DNA from: a virus
Length of the DNA: 64,000 nt
IMG/VR virus record: IMGVR_UViG_3300046459_000427
Location: 1-64,000 of that record
Reading direction: 5' to 3' (one strand)
Below the pieces are notes generated by a model that worked only from the letters and a program-made list of their open reading frames with translations, ran no database searches and was not told the origin of the DNA. How positions within the stretch are numbered: the stretch's first letter is position 1; each line of letters begins with the position of its first letter. Below are positions 44,855-52,941 of this stretch, piece after piece. The translations under genes were made by a program, and so were the position numbers.

Positions 44855-46110
44855 CAGAACAACTTCTGCTGGCCCGGGTGGACCTCGGTATGAAGCCCGT
44901 TCTTGCCGTAGGTGTTCAGCGAGGAGTCGTGGTTGTCACCACGGCGCCGCTTCTCCTCCGACCACTGCGCGGACTGCATGTTGGTCAGGGAGTTCAGTCC
45001 GCGCTCCTGCATGACGTTGCGGGCGACGTGGTCGTGGAAGGCGTGGATGCCCTTGATACCCATGTACGCCTGCTGGCTGCCGGAGCCCTTCTTGTCCTCC
45101 AGGTGCGGCGCGAAGGCACCACCACCGGAGTGCGTGTCCGACACCCAGAACTGTGAGGAGCCGTGCGGGTCCACCCACGAGTTGTGATAGGCGCCGACCT
45201 TCTCACCGGCCGTCGGCTTCCATGCGTTCGACAACTGCTTGCCGTTGAGGACCTGGTGCGTCACGTCGATCGCCAGGGCGTGGTTACGGGGGTACCCGTT
45301 GGCCGGGTAGGCGCGGGTGTCGCCTTCCTTCTTCACCAGTTGCGTGAACTGCTTGCCCGACTTCGAGGTGACGGTCTTCTCCACCTTGTCCTCGCGCGGG
45401 ACGTAGTAGTCCTTGTGGTAGTGGTAGTCCTCGCCGGTCTTGCCGGATTTGGCCCACTGGATCGCGTGGCTGGCCGCCTGGTCGTTGGGGTAGACCGCCT
45501 TGCCCGTCTCCTTGTCCGGCCGCACGAACACGTTCTGCGGGGACGTGATGGCGTTCGCAGCGGCCTGAACGCCGAAGGGGACACCGTTCTCCTTGGCCGA
45601 GGTCTTCAGACGCGCACGCGGGCTCAGGGAACCGTCCCGGGTGTGGTCGTCGGCCGGGCTGTAGAACGAGTCGTGGTGCCCGCCCTCGTGCGCGTACGCA
45701 CGGTCGACCTGAGAGGCCAGGGCGCGGTGAGCGGAGTCGGGGGTAACACCGAACTTGGCGGCCGAGCGCAGCACGCGGGACTGCTCGGCAGGTGTGTGGT
45801 CCTCCCACCGACGGTTGACCGGCATCATGTCCCTGACCGGGTTCATGGTGTGCTGGCCGTGCCAGACATCAGACCCCTTCGGGCCCTCCAACTCCATCTG
45901 CCCGTGCAGGTTCGGAGCCTTGTCGGTGTTGCCCATCAGCCGGTACGACTGGCGGGGACTGGCTCCGGCTCCGGGCTTGTCCTGGATGGTCGTAAAGCGC
46001 TGCGGGTTGGCGGCCTCGTAGGACTGCCGCTTGGCCGAGGCGTCCTTGACGGTCTTGTTGTAGGCGCGGGTATCCGCAGCCTTCTGTGCTGGGGTCTTGC
46101 TCGCAGCCAT
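44854..46110 (-). CDS. Large structural-type hypothetical protein
   Basis: 418 aa. Helical charged N-terminus; KAPNLHGQMELEGPKGSDVWHGQH and RAYAHEGGHHDSFYSP in the first half; a conserved-looking His-rich part (HNSWVDPHGSSQFWVSDTHSGGGAFAPHLEDKKG...GIKGIHAFHDHVARNVMQERGLN) in the second. The His content suggests metal binding. It shares short similarities with the protein at 39720. LHT tag close to the C-terminus (NGLHTEVHPG). Confidence 0.65.
   Translation of the reverse strand: MAASKTPAQKAADTRAYNKTVKDASAKRQSYEAANPQRFTTIQDKPGAGASPRQSYRLMGNTDKAPNLHGQMELEGPKGSDVWHGQHTMNPVRDMMPVNRRWEDHTPAEQSRVLRSAAKFGVTPDSAHRALASQVDRAYAHEGGHHDSFYSPADDHTRDGSLSPRARLKTSAKENGVPFGVQAAANAITSPQNVFVRPDKETGKAVYPNDQAASHAIQWAKSGKTGEDYHYHKDYYVPREDKVEKTVTSKSGKQFTQLVKKEGDTRAYPANGYPRNHALAIDVTHQVLNGKQLSNAWKPTAGEKVGAYHNSWVDPHGSSQFWVSDTHSGGGAFAPHLEDKKGSGSQQAYMGIKGIHAFHDHVARNVMQERGLNSLTNMQSAQWSEEKRRRGDNHDSSLNTYGKNGLHTEVHPGQQKLF
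44887..44895 (-). repeat. LHT tag, copy 19 (exact)
   Basis: Ten codons before the end of the 418-aa gene. Confidence 0.9.
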
Positions 46111-46114
46111 CGGG

Positions 46115-46669
46115 CTACCTCCACTGGTCTGGGGAGTTGTGGGGAGACGCCGACGGCAGCAGCTTCCGCAGCCGTTCGGAGCGCACGGGGTCGATGTCGG
46201 CCATGACCTCGGCGATGCCGTACTTCTGCTGGAGAGCGGCCATCTCGGACGGGGACAGGGCGTTGACCTTGCCGCCGTGGGCGAGGCGTTCGGTGACGTC
46301 GCCCTTCTGTGTCCACTTCAGGCCCCGGGCCTGGTAGACCAGACCGGCCTGCGGGTTGACGGAGCCGACGTCAGGCCACGAGTAGTCGCCGGAGTCGATC
46401 TTGTCGCCCTTGTGGACGCCCCTTTGATAGGAGCGGTCGGTAAGGCGCTTCTGGACGCCCTTGAGCAGCCTGTCCTGGCGCCGGTCATTGATGGTGCCGA
46501 GATACCCGTCGGGATATTCGGCGGAAGGAACGCGACCACCCATGGCAGCGCGCCGGGCGTCCAGGGAATCGCGGAAGGAAAGAGCGTCTGCGCCTGCTCC
46601 GCCATTCGCACGAACCGGGGCGCCCGGCTGACCTATGCCCATAGGTGGCATGTATTGCCAGTTAGACAT
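46115..46669 (-). CDS. Hypothetical protein
   Basis: 184 aa (MSNWQYMPPMGIGQPG...). Gly/Pro-rich N-terminus, basic centre (NDRRQDRLLKGVQKRLTDRSYQRG) and a helical end (EMAALQQKYGIAEVMADIDPVRSERLRKLLP). Likely structural; not recognised. Confidence 0.6.
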   Translation of the reverse strand: MSNWQYMPPMGIGQPGAPVRANGGAGADALSFRDSLDARRAAMGGRVPSAEYPDGYLGTINDRRQDRLLKGVQKRLTDRSYQRGVHKGDKIDSGDYSWPDVGSVNPQAGLVYQARGLKWTQKGDVTERLAHGGKVNALSPSEMAALQQKYGIAEVMADIDPVRSERLRKLLPSASPHNSPDQWR

Positions 46670-46682
46670 GGCTGCCTACGAC

Positions 46683-47024
46683 CTACATTCCCTGTCGGTA
46701 CTGACGCCGGAGGTAGAAGTCGCGGTTTCCGATAGCGGAGGGGACCACCACGGTGTTGCGCTGGACGAGTCCAGCCTCGGCAGCATTCGCCTGGTAGAGA
46801 ACTGCGGTCGGGCGCAGGGAGGCGCCGTTCCGCTCCAGGATGTTCGGGCGGTGGGAAGCGGTAGCCGCCTCCAGGAATCCACCCTTGGACTGGTTCTTCT
46901 TCGGGACGGACCGGCCCTTGATGGGCTTGGCCACATTCCCGACCCGGGACGCTGCGGTACCCATGGTCGGACGCAACGACGGGTCATTCGTCGTCACGAG
47001 GTTGTCGCTCTTCTTCTTCGCCAC
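46683..47024 (-). CDS. Hypothetical basic protein
   Basis: 113 aa from GTG 47024 behind AGGAGCCAGAA. Lys/Ser-rich start (VAKKKSDN, KPIKGRSVPKKNQSKGG), later VVVPSAIGNRDFYLRRQYRQGM. Probably structural or nucleic-acid associated. Confidence 0.6.
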   Translation of the reverse strand: MAKKKSDNLVTTNDPSLRPTMGTAASRVGNVAKPIKGRSVPKKNQSKGGFLEAATASHRPNILERNGASLRPTAVLYQANAAEAGLVQRNTVVVPSAIGNRDFYLRRQYRQGM

Positions 47025-47034
47025 TTCTGGCTCC

Positions 47035-47313
47035 TTAGCCGCCGAGGGTTCGGTACGGGTTCTTGTCGATCCACAGCCGCTTGTCGTACGTCTGGGAGGA
47101 GGCACCATTCGCTGATGGCATTGATCCCCCGCCTATACGCCTTCGGTCGTAGTCCTGAGAGCCCAGACCGTTGGCGGAACCACGTACCTGGGTCTCGTCA
47201 AAGACTGAGGTCGGTGTGAATCGCTGGGTATGGACCGGCTGGGCCGACGGGTACTTTGTTTCCATGGCACCAGTCGAAAAGGACCCATTTCGTCCGTCCG
47301 ATACACCATTCAT
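47035..47313 (-). CDS. Small polar protein
   Basis: 92 aa, rich in Ser, Gly and Asn, little hydrophobic core (QRFTPTSVFDETQVRGSANGLGSQDYDRR). ATG behind GGAGGCGAA. Confidence 0.6.
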   Translation of the reverse strand: MNGVSDGRNGSFSTGAMETKYPSAQPVHTQRFTPTSVFDETQVRGSANGLGSQDYDRRRIGGGSMPSANGASSQTYDKRLWIDKNPYRTLGG

Positions 47314-47371
47314 TTCGCCTCCGTGGGATCCTTCCCAGTGTAAAGACGGAATGGCGGCGGTTTAGAACTCG

Positions 47372-47674
47372 TCAGTGGACGAGGATCCGCAGAAGGATCG
47401 CGCTGATTTCTCCGGCGTCGGGGGTGTTCACCGTGGTGAATCCGGGCCGGGTGTCGAGGACGATTCCCCGGGGTGCGACGAAACTGTTGGCGATAGCGAT
47501 TGCCTTGACGCCCTGATTCACCGCTCCGGCACCGATGGCTCGCAGGGTCACACGCTTACCGTCATAGACGGCGTGCGAGATGGCGCTGGCCACACTGGCG
47601 GCGGACGACGAACTCTTGACGCGGAGGATGACCTCGTTACCGGCCCCCTCGTCGGCGTCGAACTGAACTCCCAT
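47372..47674 (-). CDS. spoVS: SpoVS family protein
   Basis: 100 aa. ILRVKSSSSAASVASAISHAVYDGKRVTLRAIGAGAVNQGVKAIAIANSFVAPRG is a textbook SpoVS (stage V sporulation S) core, an Alba-like dimeric fold that may bind nucleic acid. In Bacillus it affects septation and spore coat; its role in a phage is unknown. ATG behind CAGGAGACACAA. Confidence 0.92.
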   Translation of the reverse strand: MGVQFDADEGAGNEVILRVKSSSSAASVASAISHAVYDGKRVTLRAIGAGAVNQGVKAIAIANSFVAPRGIVLDTRPGFTTVNTPDAGEISAILLRILVH

Positions 47675-47748
47675 TTGTGTCTCCTGTTGCTCCGATTTGC
47701 ATCACATTTTGAGAATACGGAGCAGCAGGAATCTTGTGTTAATGACAA

Positions 47749-47782
47749 CAGGCCCCGAGGTGTCGTCTTCACCCGGGGCCTG
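47749..47782 (-). terminator. Terminator
   Basis: CAGGCCCCG / CGGGGCCTG stem followed by TTGTCATT on the minus strand, after the HNH gene. Confidence 0.8.
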
Positions 47783-47797
47783 CTGCGCTTCTAGTTG

Positions 47798-48205
47798 TTA
47801 CTTCTGGGAGATCCAGCGACCGATTTCCTGCGCCGGGGGGTTTTCGAGGTAGACCTTGGCGCGGGTGAAGAACTCCGGGTCGTCGCGTGCGTGGCCCAGC
47901 AGGTCATTGCACGGCCGACACAAAAGGCCCCGTACGAGCAGCGTTTTGTGGTCGTGGTCGACGGACAGCCGTCGGGTGGCGCCGGTTGCTCTGCGGCAGA
48001 TGGCGCACCGTCCGCCCTGGGCCTCGTACAAGGCGGTGTAGTCGCCCTCGCCGAGCCCGTAGGTGGTCTGTACGCGCTTCTCGTGGGCGGCCTTGCTGCG
48101 GCGCTTCTTCTCCTCGCGCCAGTGCGTGGCGCACCGTGGGCCGGGGTTGGGCGCTGGGCGCTTGCTCCCCGGCTCGCAGTCCTTGCAGACCTTGGTGTCG
48201 GTCAC
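47798..48205 (-). CDS. Endonuclease VII-like HNH nuclease
   Basis: 135 aa. CAICRRATGATRRLSVDHDHKTLLVRGLLCRPCNDLLGHARD has the four Cys zinc site and the DHDH catalytic motif of recombination endonuclease VII. A further Cys pair lies at the N-terminus (CKDCEPG). Such enzymes resolve branched DNA before packaging. GTG overlaps the dNMP kinase stop (GTGA). Confidence 0.88.
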   Translation of the reverse strand: MTDTKVCKDCEPGSKRPAPNPGPRCATHWREEKKRRSKAAHEKRVQTTYGLGEGDYTALYEAQGGRCAICRRATGATRRLSVDHDHKTLLVRGLLCRPCNDLLGHARDDPEFFTRAKVYLENPPAQEIGRWISQK

Positions 48206-48810
48206 GCGAAGGCCAGGATCTCCCTGACCTTGGTATGAAGGTCTTCGAGGGTGCCGTCGTTGACCAGGCGGACGTCGAACCACTTGTCCGGGAGGGGCTT
48301 CTCCGACTTGTGGTCGTTGACGGCGCCGATGCCGGGCCGGTCGATCTTGATGAGCAGGCCGAGGCGGGAGTCGATGGCGTGGTGCTCGTTCTCGAACCGC
48401 AGGTCGGTGAAGACGTACTTCTTGTTCTCGTCGAGGTTCTTGAAGGCGGCCTTGACCCACACGTTCTGGTCGATCATCTCGCGGCCGACCTCGGTGCCCA
48501 GGACCTGGAGCATCCGGCGGATCTCCTCGTACTGGCGCTTGGCGTCATCCCAGCCGAGGTTGTCCACGAGGTCCTGGACGCGGAGGTGGTAGCCGTACTC
48601 GTCGGTGATGATGATCGGGTTGAGGACGTACAGGGCCTCGCGGAGGTTGTCGGCGAAGGCGACGGCGGTGTAGCCGTAGTCGGCGAGGATCTTGGCGACG
48701 GTGTCCTTGCCTGCGCTCGGGTAGCCGTGGAGGCCGACGAACTGCGGGAGCCAGGACTCGATGATGTCGTGGCCGTCGGTGGCGGTGGCGGTGGCGGTGG
48801 CGGTGGTCAC
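48202..48810 (-). CDS. Deoxynucleoside monophosphate kinase
   Basis: 202 aa. P-loop GYPSAGKDT at 29-37, then AVAFADNLREALYVLNP and VFTDLRFENE, as in T4 gene 1-type dNMP kinases that convert dNMP to dNDP. The N-terminal TATATATAT comes from a GGTGGC tandem repeat. GTG behind GGAGAAAACCA. LHT tag near the C-terminus (EDLHTKVRE). Confidence 0.85.
   Translation of the reverse strand: MTTATATATATDGHDIIESWLPQFVGLHGYPSAGKDTVAKILADYGYTAVAFADNLREALYVLNPIIITDEYGYHLRVQDLVDNLGWDDAKRQYEEIRRMLQVLGTEVGREMIDQNVWVKAAFKNLDENKKYVFTDLRFENEHHAIDSRLGLLIKIDRPGIGAVNDHKSEKPLPDKWFDVRLVNDGTLEDLHTKVREILAFA
48232..48240 (-). repeat. LHT tag, copy 20 (exact)
   Basis: Leu-His-Thr in frame near the end of the dNMP kinase. 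Confidence 0.9.
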
Positions 48811-48865
48811 TGGTTTTCTCCGTTGTTCGTGCTGCGTTCGACGGGGAGGGCGGTACGCGGGTTCA

Positions 48866-49021
48866 TCAGGGCATCAGGCACCGGGCGGGTACTTCCTTGA
48901 CGGGCGCCCATCCGAACCAGGAGCAGGGTGCCTCGGCCCTGAATACGAGGCTGCCTGCCACGAGGACGGCGACGGCGATGCCGAAGAGGAGGCCGATGAC
49001 GGAGTCGGTCTTTCTGCTCAT
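48866..49021 (-). CDS. 51-aa membrane protein
   Basis: SVIGLLFGIAVAVLVAGSLVF forms one span, followed by a short outside part with two Cys (APCSWFGWAPVKEVPARCLMP). TGATG overlap with thyX. Confidence 0.6.
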   Translation of the reverse strand: MSRKTDSVIGLLFGIAVAVLVAGSLVFRAEAPCSWFGWAPVKEVPARCLMP

Positions 49022-49728
49022 CAGGGGGCCACTCTTCCGTTGTTGGTGTAGGCGATGTAGGTGAGCGGGAAGTGCTCGGCGAACGCCTCCTCCATGTCCT
49101 GCGCGACCTTCTCGATCTCCTGCTGGGGGAAGGAGGGGAACGTGGCGGAGGGGACGCGGGTGCGCAGGCCGAGGAAGTGCATCAGCGAGCGCGGGTTGCA
49201 GGTGGCGTAGAAGGAGGTGAACAGGCCGACCGGGAGGACGTCGCGGGCGATCTCCTTGGCGACTCCGGCCTTGAGCATCCGCTGGTACGAGGACCATGCG
49301 GTGCGGTAGGCCTGCTCGTGCTCCGCGCGGGTGATGCCGTACTGCTCGTCTGTGCCGTCCACGAAGGTGTAGGCGCCGGGCTTGCCCTCCTGCACGAGGG
49401 GGCGCGTGCGGTCGGGGACGTAGAAGACCGGCTCCAACTCCCTGTACCTTCCGCTGGTTTCGTTGTAACTCCAGCCGGAGCGGTGGCGCATGAACTCTCT
49501 GGCCACGAAGATCGGTGCCTCCACGAGGAAGGACAGTTGTCCGTGCTCGAAGGGGCTGCCGTGCCGGTCCCGCATCAGGTAGTTGATCAGGCCGGAGGCC
49601 TCCCCCGACTCCGCCGCAGCAGAGCCGAGGGTGGACACGCGGGCCGCCTGGCAGATCTTCGCGTCGGACCCGGCGAGGTTGTCCAGGTCGAGTGTCGCGG
49701 TGATCTCGGAGCGCTGGGAGATCGTCAC
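49021..49728 (-). CDS. thyX: Flavin-dependent thymidylate synthase
   Basis: 235 aa. The ThyX signature RHRSGWSYNETSGRY lies at 81-95 (RHR-x7-S) and EHGQLSFLVEAPIFVAREFMRHR precedes it. It makes dTMP from dUMP with methylene-THF and FADH2. GTG overlaps the upstream stop. Together with NrdJ and the dNMP kinase it supplies dNTPs. Confidence 0.95.
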   Translation of the reverse strand: MTISQRSEITATLDLDNLAGSDAKICQAARVSTLGSAAAESGEASGLINYLMRDRHGSPFEHGQLSFLVEAPIFVAREFMRHRSGWSYNETSGRYRELEPVFYVPDRTRPLVQEGKPGAYTFVDGTDEQYGITRAEHEQAYRTAWSSYQRMLKAGVAKEIARDVLPVGLFTSFYATCNPRSLMHFLGLRTRVPSATFPSFPQQEIEKVAQDMEEAFAEHFPLTYIAYTNNGRVAP

Positions 49729-50405
49729 TTGGCGGACACCTTGCTCTTCGGCGCCTCGTCGTTCTTGATCGTGGCCTTGAAGAAGGCCCCGGCCGCGTCG
49801 TGCCAGACGACGACACCTTCGGGGTCCTGGAAGCCTGGGGCGATGAAGGAGCCGTCCGACTCCAAGGTATGAAGCGCGATGTTGACGGCGTAGTTCAGGT
49901 CGTTGCCGTTGGCGACCAGGATGACCGGGACGACGGTGACCTCCGGCGGGGCCGGTACGGCCTTGGGGAAGGTCGTCAGGTACTGGTCGGTGACCTCGGG
50001 GTCGCGGATGTCGTACCAGCGGTTGACGTTGAAGAGCGCGAATCGCTTCTCGTCGAGGCCGTAGCCGGACTGGATGCCCTTGCCGAACCACTCGCCGTAG
50101 TGGCGGCCGGGGCCGAGCGCGGTCAGCGCCACGGAGTTGTCGAAGACCCAGTTGGCGAAGCCGAAGTTGTCGTTGTTCCGGTCCAGCCAGCGGTTGCGGC
50201 TGCCTGCTCGGACGATGAAGGGTTCGTTGTCGCGGTAGGCGAGGACTCCCTGGGAGACGTCCTGGGTGTCGGCGTCGAAGTCCGCGAGCGGGGTGATCTC
50301 GATCAGGCCGTTCGTGCCGTCGACCTTCTCGGTAAGCACGACCTTGCGGTGCAGGCGGGGGATGGGGCGGAACTTCGGGTAATCGCTGGCCTTGAGGATG
50401 GTCAT
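49725..50405 (-). CDS. Rnl2-type RNA ligase
   Basis: 226 aa. EKVDGTNGLIEI (K27, motif I KxDGxN), YGEWFGKGIQSGYG (motif III), EGVVVWH (motif IV) and FFKATIKND (motif V) define an RNA ligase of the Rnl2 family, catalytic domain only. It seals nicks in duplex RNA or repairs tRNA. It is the second RNA ligase in the window. ATG 50405 behind GGGGACTGACCACCAC (long spacing). LHT tag between motifs III and IV. Confidence 0.85.
   Translation of the reverse strand: MTILKASDYPKFRPIPRLHRKVVLTEKVDGTNGLIEITPLADFDADTQDVSQGVLAYRDNEPFIVRAGSRNRWLDRNNDNFGFANWVFDNSVALTALGPGRHYGEWFGKGIQSGYGLDEKRFALFNVNRWYDIRDPEVTDQYLTTFPKAVPAPPEVTVVPVILVANGNDLNYAVNIALHTLESDGSFIAPGFQDPEGVVVWHDAAGAFFKATIKNDEAPKSKVSAK
49866..49874 (-). 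repeat. LHT tag, copy 21 (exact)
   Basis: Leu-His-Thr in frame in the Rnl2-type ligase (IALHTLES). Confidence 0.9.
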
Positions 50406-50412
50406 GTGGTGG

Positions 50413-50838
50413 TCAGTCCCCTTCGTAGGACGAGTAAGCGCTGAGTGGGATTCCGAAGCGGGGGCCGTAGGGGGTCTCAACCGTTCCTCCGGCCGCGAGC
50501 GCTTCCTTCTTGGAGATACGAAACACCATCTCGTGGTGATTGTCAACGTACTCGATCCAATCCGTTGACAAGCGTATTCCAGGCATCTCGGTGTCCAGGT
50601 CGTACAGGACGTAGCCCTCCCACCGGACGGACTGAACCGAGACGCCGACGTGCTGGTACAGCCGCAGCATCCAGTCGAACTGACCGACCTTGTAGACGTG
50701 CTCGCCCTGACGCACATAGACCGGATCGCGGTAGTTGGACAGGCACGTGCGGGGCGCCCCGGTGTGGAAGGAGTTACGCCACTCCCACGGCGGCCGGGGC
50801 TGCTCCACGCGTGTCGCCCTGCGGAGTACGTACCTCAT
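50413..50838 (-). CDS. Hypothetical protein
   Basis: 141 aa, aromatic-rich (HVYKVGQFDWMLRLYQHVGVSVQSVRWEGYVLYDLD). The ATG overlaps the upstream stop (ATGA). Not recognised. Confidence 0.65.
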   Translation of the reverse strand: MRYVLRRATRVEQPRPPWEWRNSFHTGAPRTCLSNYRDPVYVRQGEHVYKVGQFDWMLRLYQHVGVSVQSVRWEGYVLYDLDTEMPGIRLSTDWIEYVDNHHEMVFRISKKEALAAGGTVETPYGPRFGIPLSAYSSYEGD

Positions 50839-51344
50839 GCGTTCATCCGTCCGGCGCGGTTCTCCCGGTCGCCACGGCCGACCCTGCGGGTCAGTTCACG
50901 GCTCAGGAGGGTGTTCTTGCGGTCGGCGCTGTCGTAGACGGCCTGGAGCATCTTCCGGTAGGCGTAGGCGGCTGTCTTGGCCTCCTGGGCCGCCACGTAC
51001 TCCGGGTCCTCGTAGGCCATGGCCTTGGCGGCCGTCACGGTCTTCTGGTTGGAGTTGCGGACGGCCGACAGGGCCTTATGCGCTTCGAGTGTGTCGACGG
51101 ACGACTTTTCGTCCACCTCCGCCGCTGCCAGGCGCGCTCCCGTGTACTCCACCCACGACGTCGTCCTGGCGAACAGGCTCATCAGTTCGCCGTCGCTTAG
51201 AGCGGTGGGATCCTCCGGCAGTTCGGGCACGTCGCCGTCCGGCTTCGGGGGCAGGTACAGATCCTCGCGCTCCAGTTTCCTGGTCGCCTTCTGGCTGGGC
51301 GTCTGTACCGCTTCCCAGCCCTTCCTCGCTACCGCTCGCGTCAT
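50835..51344 (-). CDS. Helical hypothetical protein
   Basis: 169 aa, mostly helical with a long central helix (ARTTSWVEYTGARLAAAEVDEKSSVDTLEAHKALSAVRNSNQKTVTAAKAMAYEDPEYVAAQEAK). Its first 269 bases overlap, in another frame, the end of the PD-(D/E)XK ORF. Codon third positions favour this frame. Confidence 0.7.
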   Translation of the reverse strand: MTRAVARKGWEAVQTPSQKATRKLEREDLYLPPKPDGDVPELPEDPTALSDGELMSLFARTTSWVEYTGARLAAAEVDEKSSVDTLEAHKALSAVRNSNQKTVTAAKAMAYEDPEYVAAQEAKTAAYAYRKMLQAVYDSADRKNTLLSRELTRRVGRGDRENRAGRMNA

Positions 51345-52293
51345 CGGTGGTGGTCTCCCAGCAGGTGTTGAAGAACGGACAGTCCTTGCAGGTCTTCTTG
51401 TCCTGGCCGCAGAAGTCCGGCCGTGGTGGTGGCTTGCCCTTCTTCAGGGCGTATTTGATGTCCAGAGCGGACTCGAACAGCGGCTCGGCGATCTCCGGGT
51501 TGTACTTGACGACGAATTCCTTGTGGGCCTGCGTCGCCTTGTACTCGTAGAGGAAGATCACCTTGTCGAAGGGAAGGCCCATCTCCTTGCACAGGCGCAG
51601 GTAGATCTGGGTCTGGCGTATGTGGCTGCCGAACGGGCGCCGCAGGGACTTCCACAGGCCGTCTGTGTCGATGACGGTCTTGCCGTCCTCGGTCTTCACG
51701 GTGAACTGCCGCAGCAGCTCGGGCTGGTCGAAGCGGACGGTGCCGTTACCGATGGACTTGACCTCGACGAGCGCGTTCAGGTCCTCAATGGCGCCGTCCT
51801 CGTGCCCGGCGATCAGGAACTCGCTCTCCGCCTGGAGGGGCACCTCGCAGTACTCTAGGTAGACCGGGAGGGCGGCGAGGTCAGTGCGGTTACGGCAGGA
51901 GGGGCAGGCGATGCGTCCGGCCGTGCCCGTCTCCCAGTAGTCGCAGACAGGGCACTTCCACTTCCCCCACAGGCGGCCCATCTGCTGGAGCCACGTCTGC
52001 CACTTCGCGTGGATCGCGTGACCCTCCATGAAGACGGTCTCCAGTTGCGCGGAGAAGTTCCGGCTCTTCTCGGGGGAAGCCCCCGCCAGCCTGTAGTAGG
52101 TCTGACGGGGGCACCAGTCGCTCTTGGCCATCTCCGACGGATGGATGATGTCCTGCCGACGGTCGGTCGGCTTGTCGTGCTCTTCCAGGAGGTGCTTGTG
52201 GATGTCGCCGAGGAGGACGGAATTACTCTTCTTCGTCTCCGCCAGCGACGCGATCCGGCCAGATGGCTTCAAGGGTTTCTTTGCTCGGGGCAC
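51076..52293 (-). CDS. PD-(D/E)XK nuclease, Cas4/RecB-like
   Basis: About 405 aa. HPSEMAKSDWCPRQTYYRL (first Cys), a zinc ribbon WKCPVCDYWET...ACPSCRNR, a catalytic strand LNALVEVKSIGNG (E-x-K), then QTQIYLRLCKEMGL and the final CGQDKKTCKDCPFFNTC cluster: the Cas4/AddB-type Fe-S exonuclease layout. GTG 52293 has GGAG at 8 bases but lies inside whiB. The last 90 codons overlap the next gene in another frame and look low-complexity. Confidence 0.75.
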   Translation of the reverse strand: MPRAKKPLKPSGRIASLAETKKSNSVLLGDIHKHLLEEHDKPTDRRQDIIHPSEMAKSDWCPRQTYYRLAGASPEKSRNFSAQLETVFMEGHAIHAKWQTWLQQMGRLWGKWKCPVCDYWETGTAGRIACPSCRNRTDLAALPVYLEYCEVPLQAESEFLIAGHEDGAIEDLNALVEVKSIGNGTVRFDQPELLRQFTVKTEDGKTVIDTDGLWKSLRRPFGSHIRQTQIYLRLCKEMGLPFDKVIFLYEYKATQAHKEFVVKYNPEIAEPLFESALDIKYALKKGKPPPRPDFCGQDKKTCKDCPFFNTCWETTTDDASGSEEGLGSGTDAQPEGDQETGARGSVPAPEAGRRRARTAGGSHRSKRRRTDEPVRQDDVVGGVHGSAPGSGGGGRKVVRRHTRSA

Positions 52294-52603
52294 GGTCGAA
52301 ACTCCACTCGTTCTTGGGCACGAACCTCCTGATGTAGGCCCGCTCCAGGACGGTGAGTCCGCCCCAGATTCCGTAGTGCTCGTTGTTGACGAGCGCGAAT
52401 TCCAGACACTGTTCCCGGAGGGGGCAAACCCTTTCGGTATAGGTGCCATTGCAGATGTGCTTGGCCTGGGCCTCGCTGCCGCTGCCGTCCCCGAAGAAGT
52501 CGTCGTGTTCCCGCGTCGGCCGGAACTTGCGGCACGAGGCTTCCTTTTCAGGATTACCTCCGCCGTCCCACTCCGGGGCATTCAGTCGGAGGTGCATTAC
52601 CAC
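52223..52603 (-). CDS. WhiB-family regulator with spaced cysteines
   Basis: 126 aa. Cys at about 24, 51, 60 and 66 and the GIWGG turn identify a WhiB-like iron-sulfur protein. The usual CxxC (ICAGC) is replaced by ICNGTYTERVCPLREQC, a six-residue insertion between the second and third Cys. Host WhiB proteins bind SigA and control development; phage versions can block septation or superinfection. GTG behind GGAGATACTGCC. Confidence 0.88.
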   Translation of the reverse strand: MVMHLRLNAPEWDGGGNPEKEASCRKFRPTREHDDFFGDGSGSEAQAKHICNGTYTERVCPLREQCLEFALVNNEHYGIWGGLTVLERAYIRRFVPKNEWSFDRAPSKETLEAIWPDRVAGGDEEE

Positions 52604-52941
52604 GGCAGTATCTCCTCGGCGTCCATTTCCGGATGCGCCAGGGCATGAAGCGCCAGGAAAGTCTCTTCGGACATCGTGATCCAGTTCCTTCCACCGGACA
52701 TCTGAGTCCCGAAGAGCATTTCCCTGCCATCGATCAGGGCTTGCTTCTCTGCGGTGATCAGTTCTTTTTCTTTGAGCGAGTACGAGCCCTTACTGGTGAC
52801 CTTGTACTCGATCGAGTAATCCGGAGTGCGGACGTCGTTCTTTCGCACCCAACCGTTGCCGCTACCCGCGTTCACCGTCCCGCCGAGGAGTTCCGCTCCC
52901 CGCCGCTCCTGCCTCTGGCTCTTCTTGAGCATGTCCGCCAT
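52597..52941 (-). CDS. Holliday-junction-resolvase-like PD-(D/E)XK protein
   Basis: 114 aa from ATG 52941 behind GGAGGCCTCAT. ERRGAELLGGTVNAGSGNGWVRKNDVRTPDYSIEYKVTSKGS gives E ... D ... E-x-K, as in archaeal Hjc and phage resolvase-like nucleases. ILPW end overlaps whiB. A tag variant L-H-A is near the C-terminus. Confidence 0.7.
   Translation of the reverse strand: MADMLKKSQRQERRGAELLGGTVNAGSGNGWVRKNDVRTPDYSIEYKVTSKGSYSLKEKELITAEKQALIDGREMLFGTQMSGGRNWITMSEETFLALHALAHPEMDAEEILPW
52642..52650 (-). repeat. LHT tag, copy 22 (variant CTTCATGCC)
   Basis: Leu-His-Ala in frame in the resolvase-like gene. Confidence 0.55.

Noticed and set aside
48770-48806. GGTGGC tandem repeat as a regulatory microsatellite
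   Set aside because: It encodes the Ala-Thr run at the N-terminus of the dNMP kinase; length polymorphism is possible but nothing else supports a special role.
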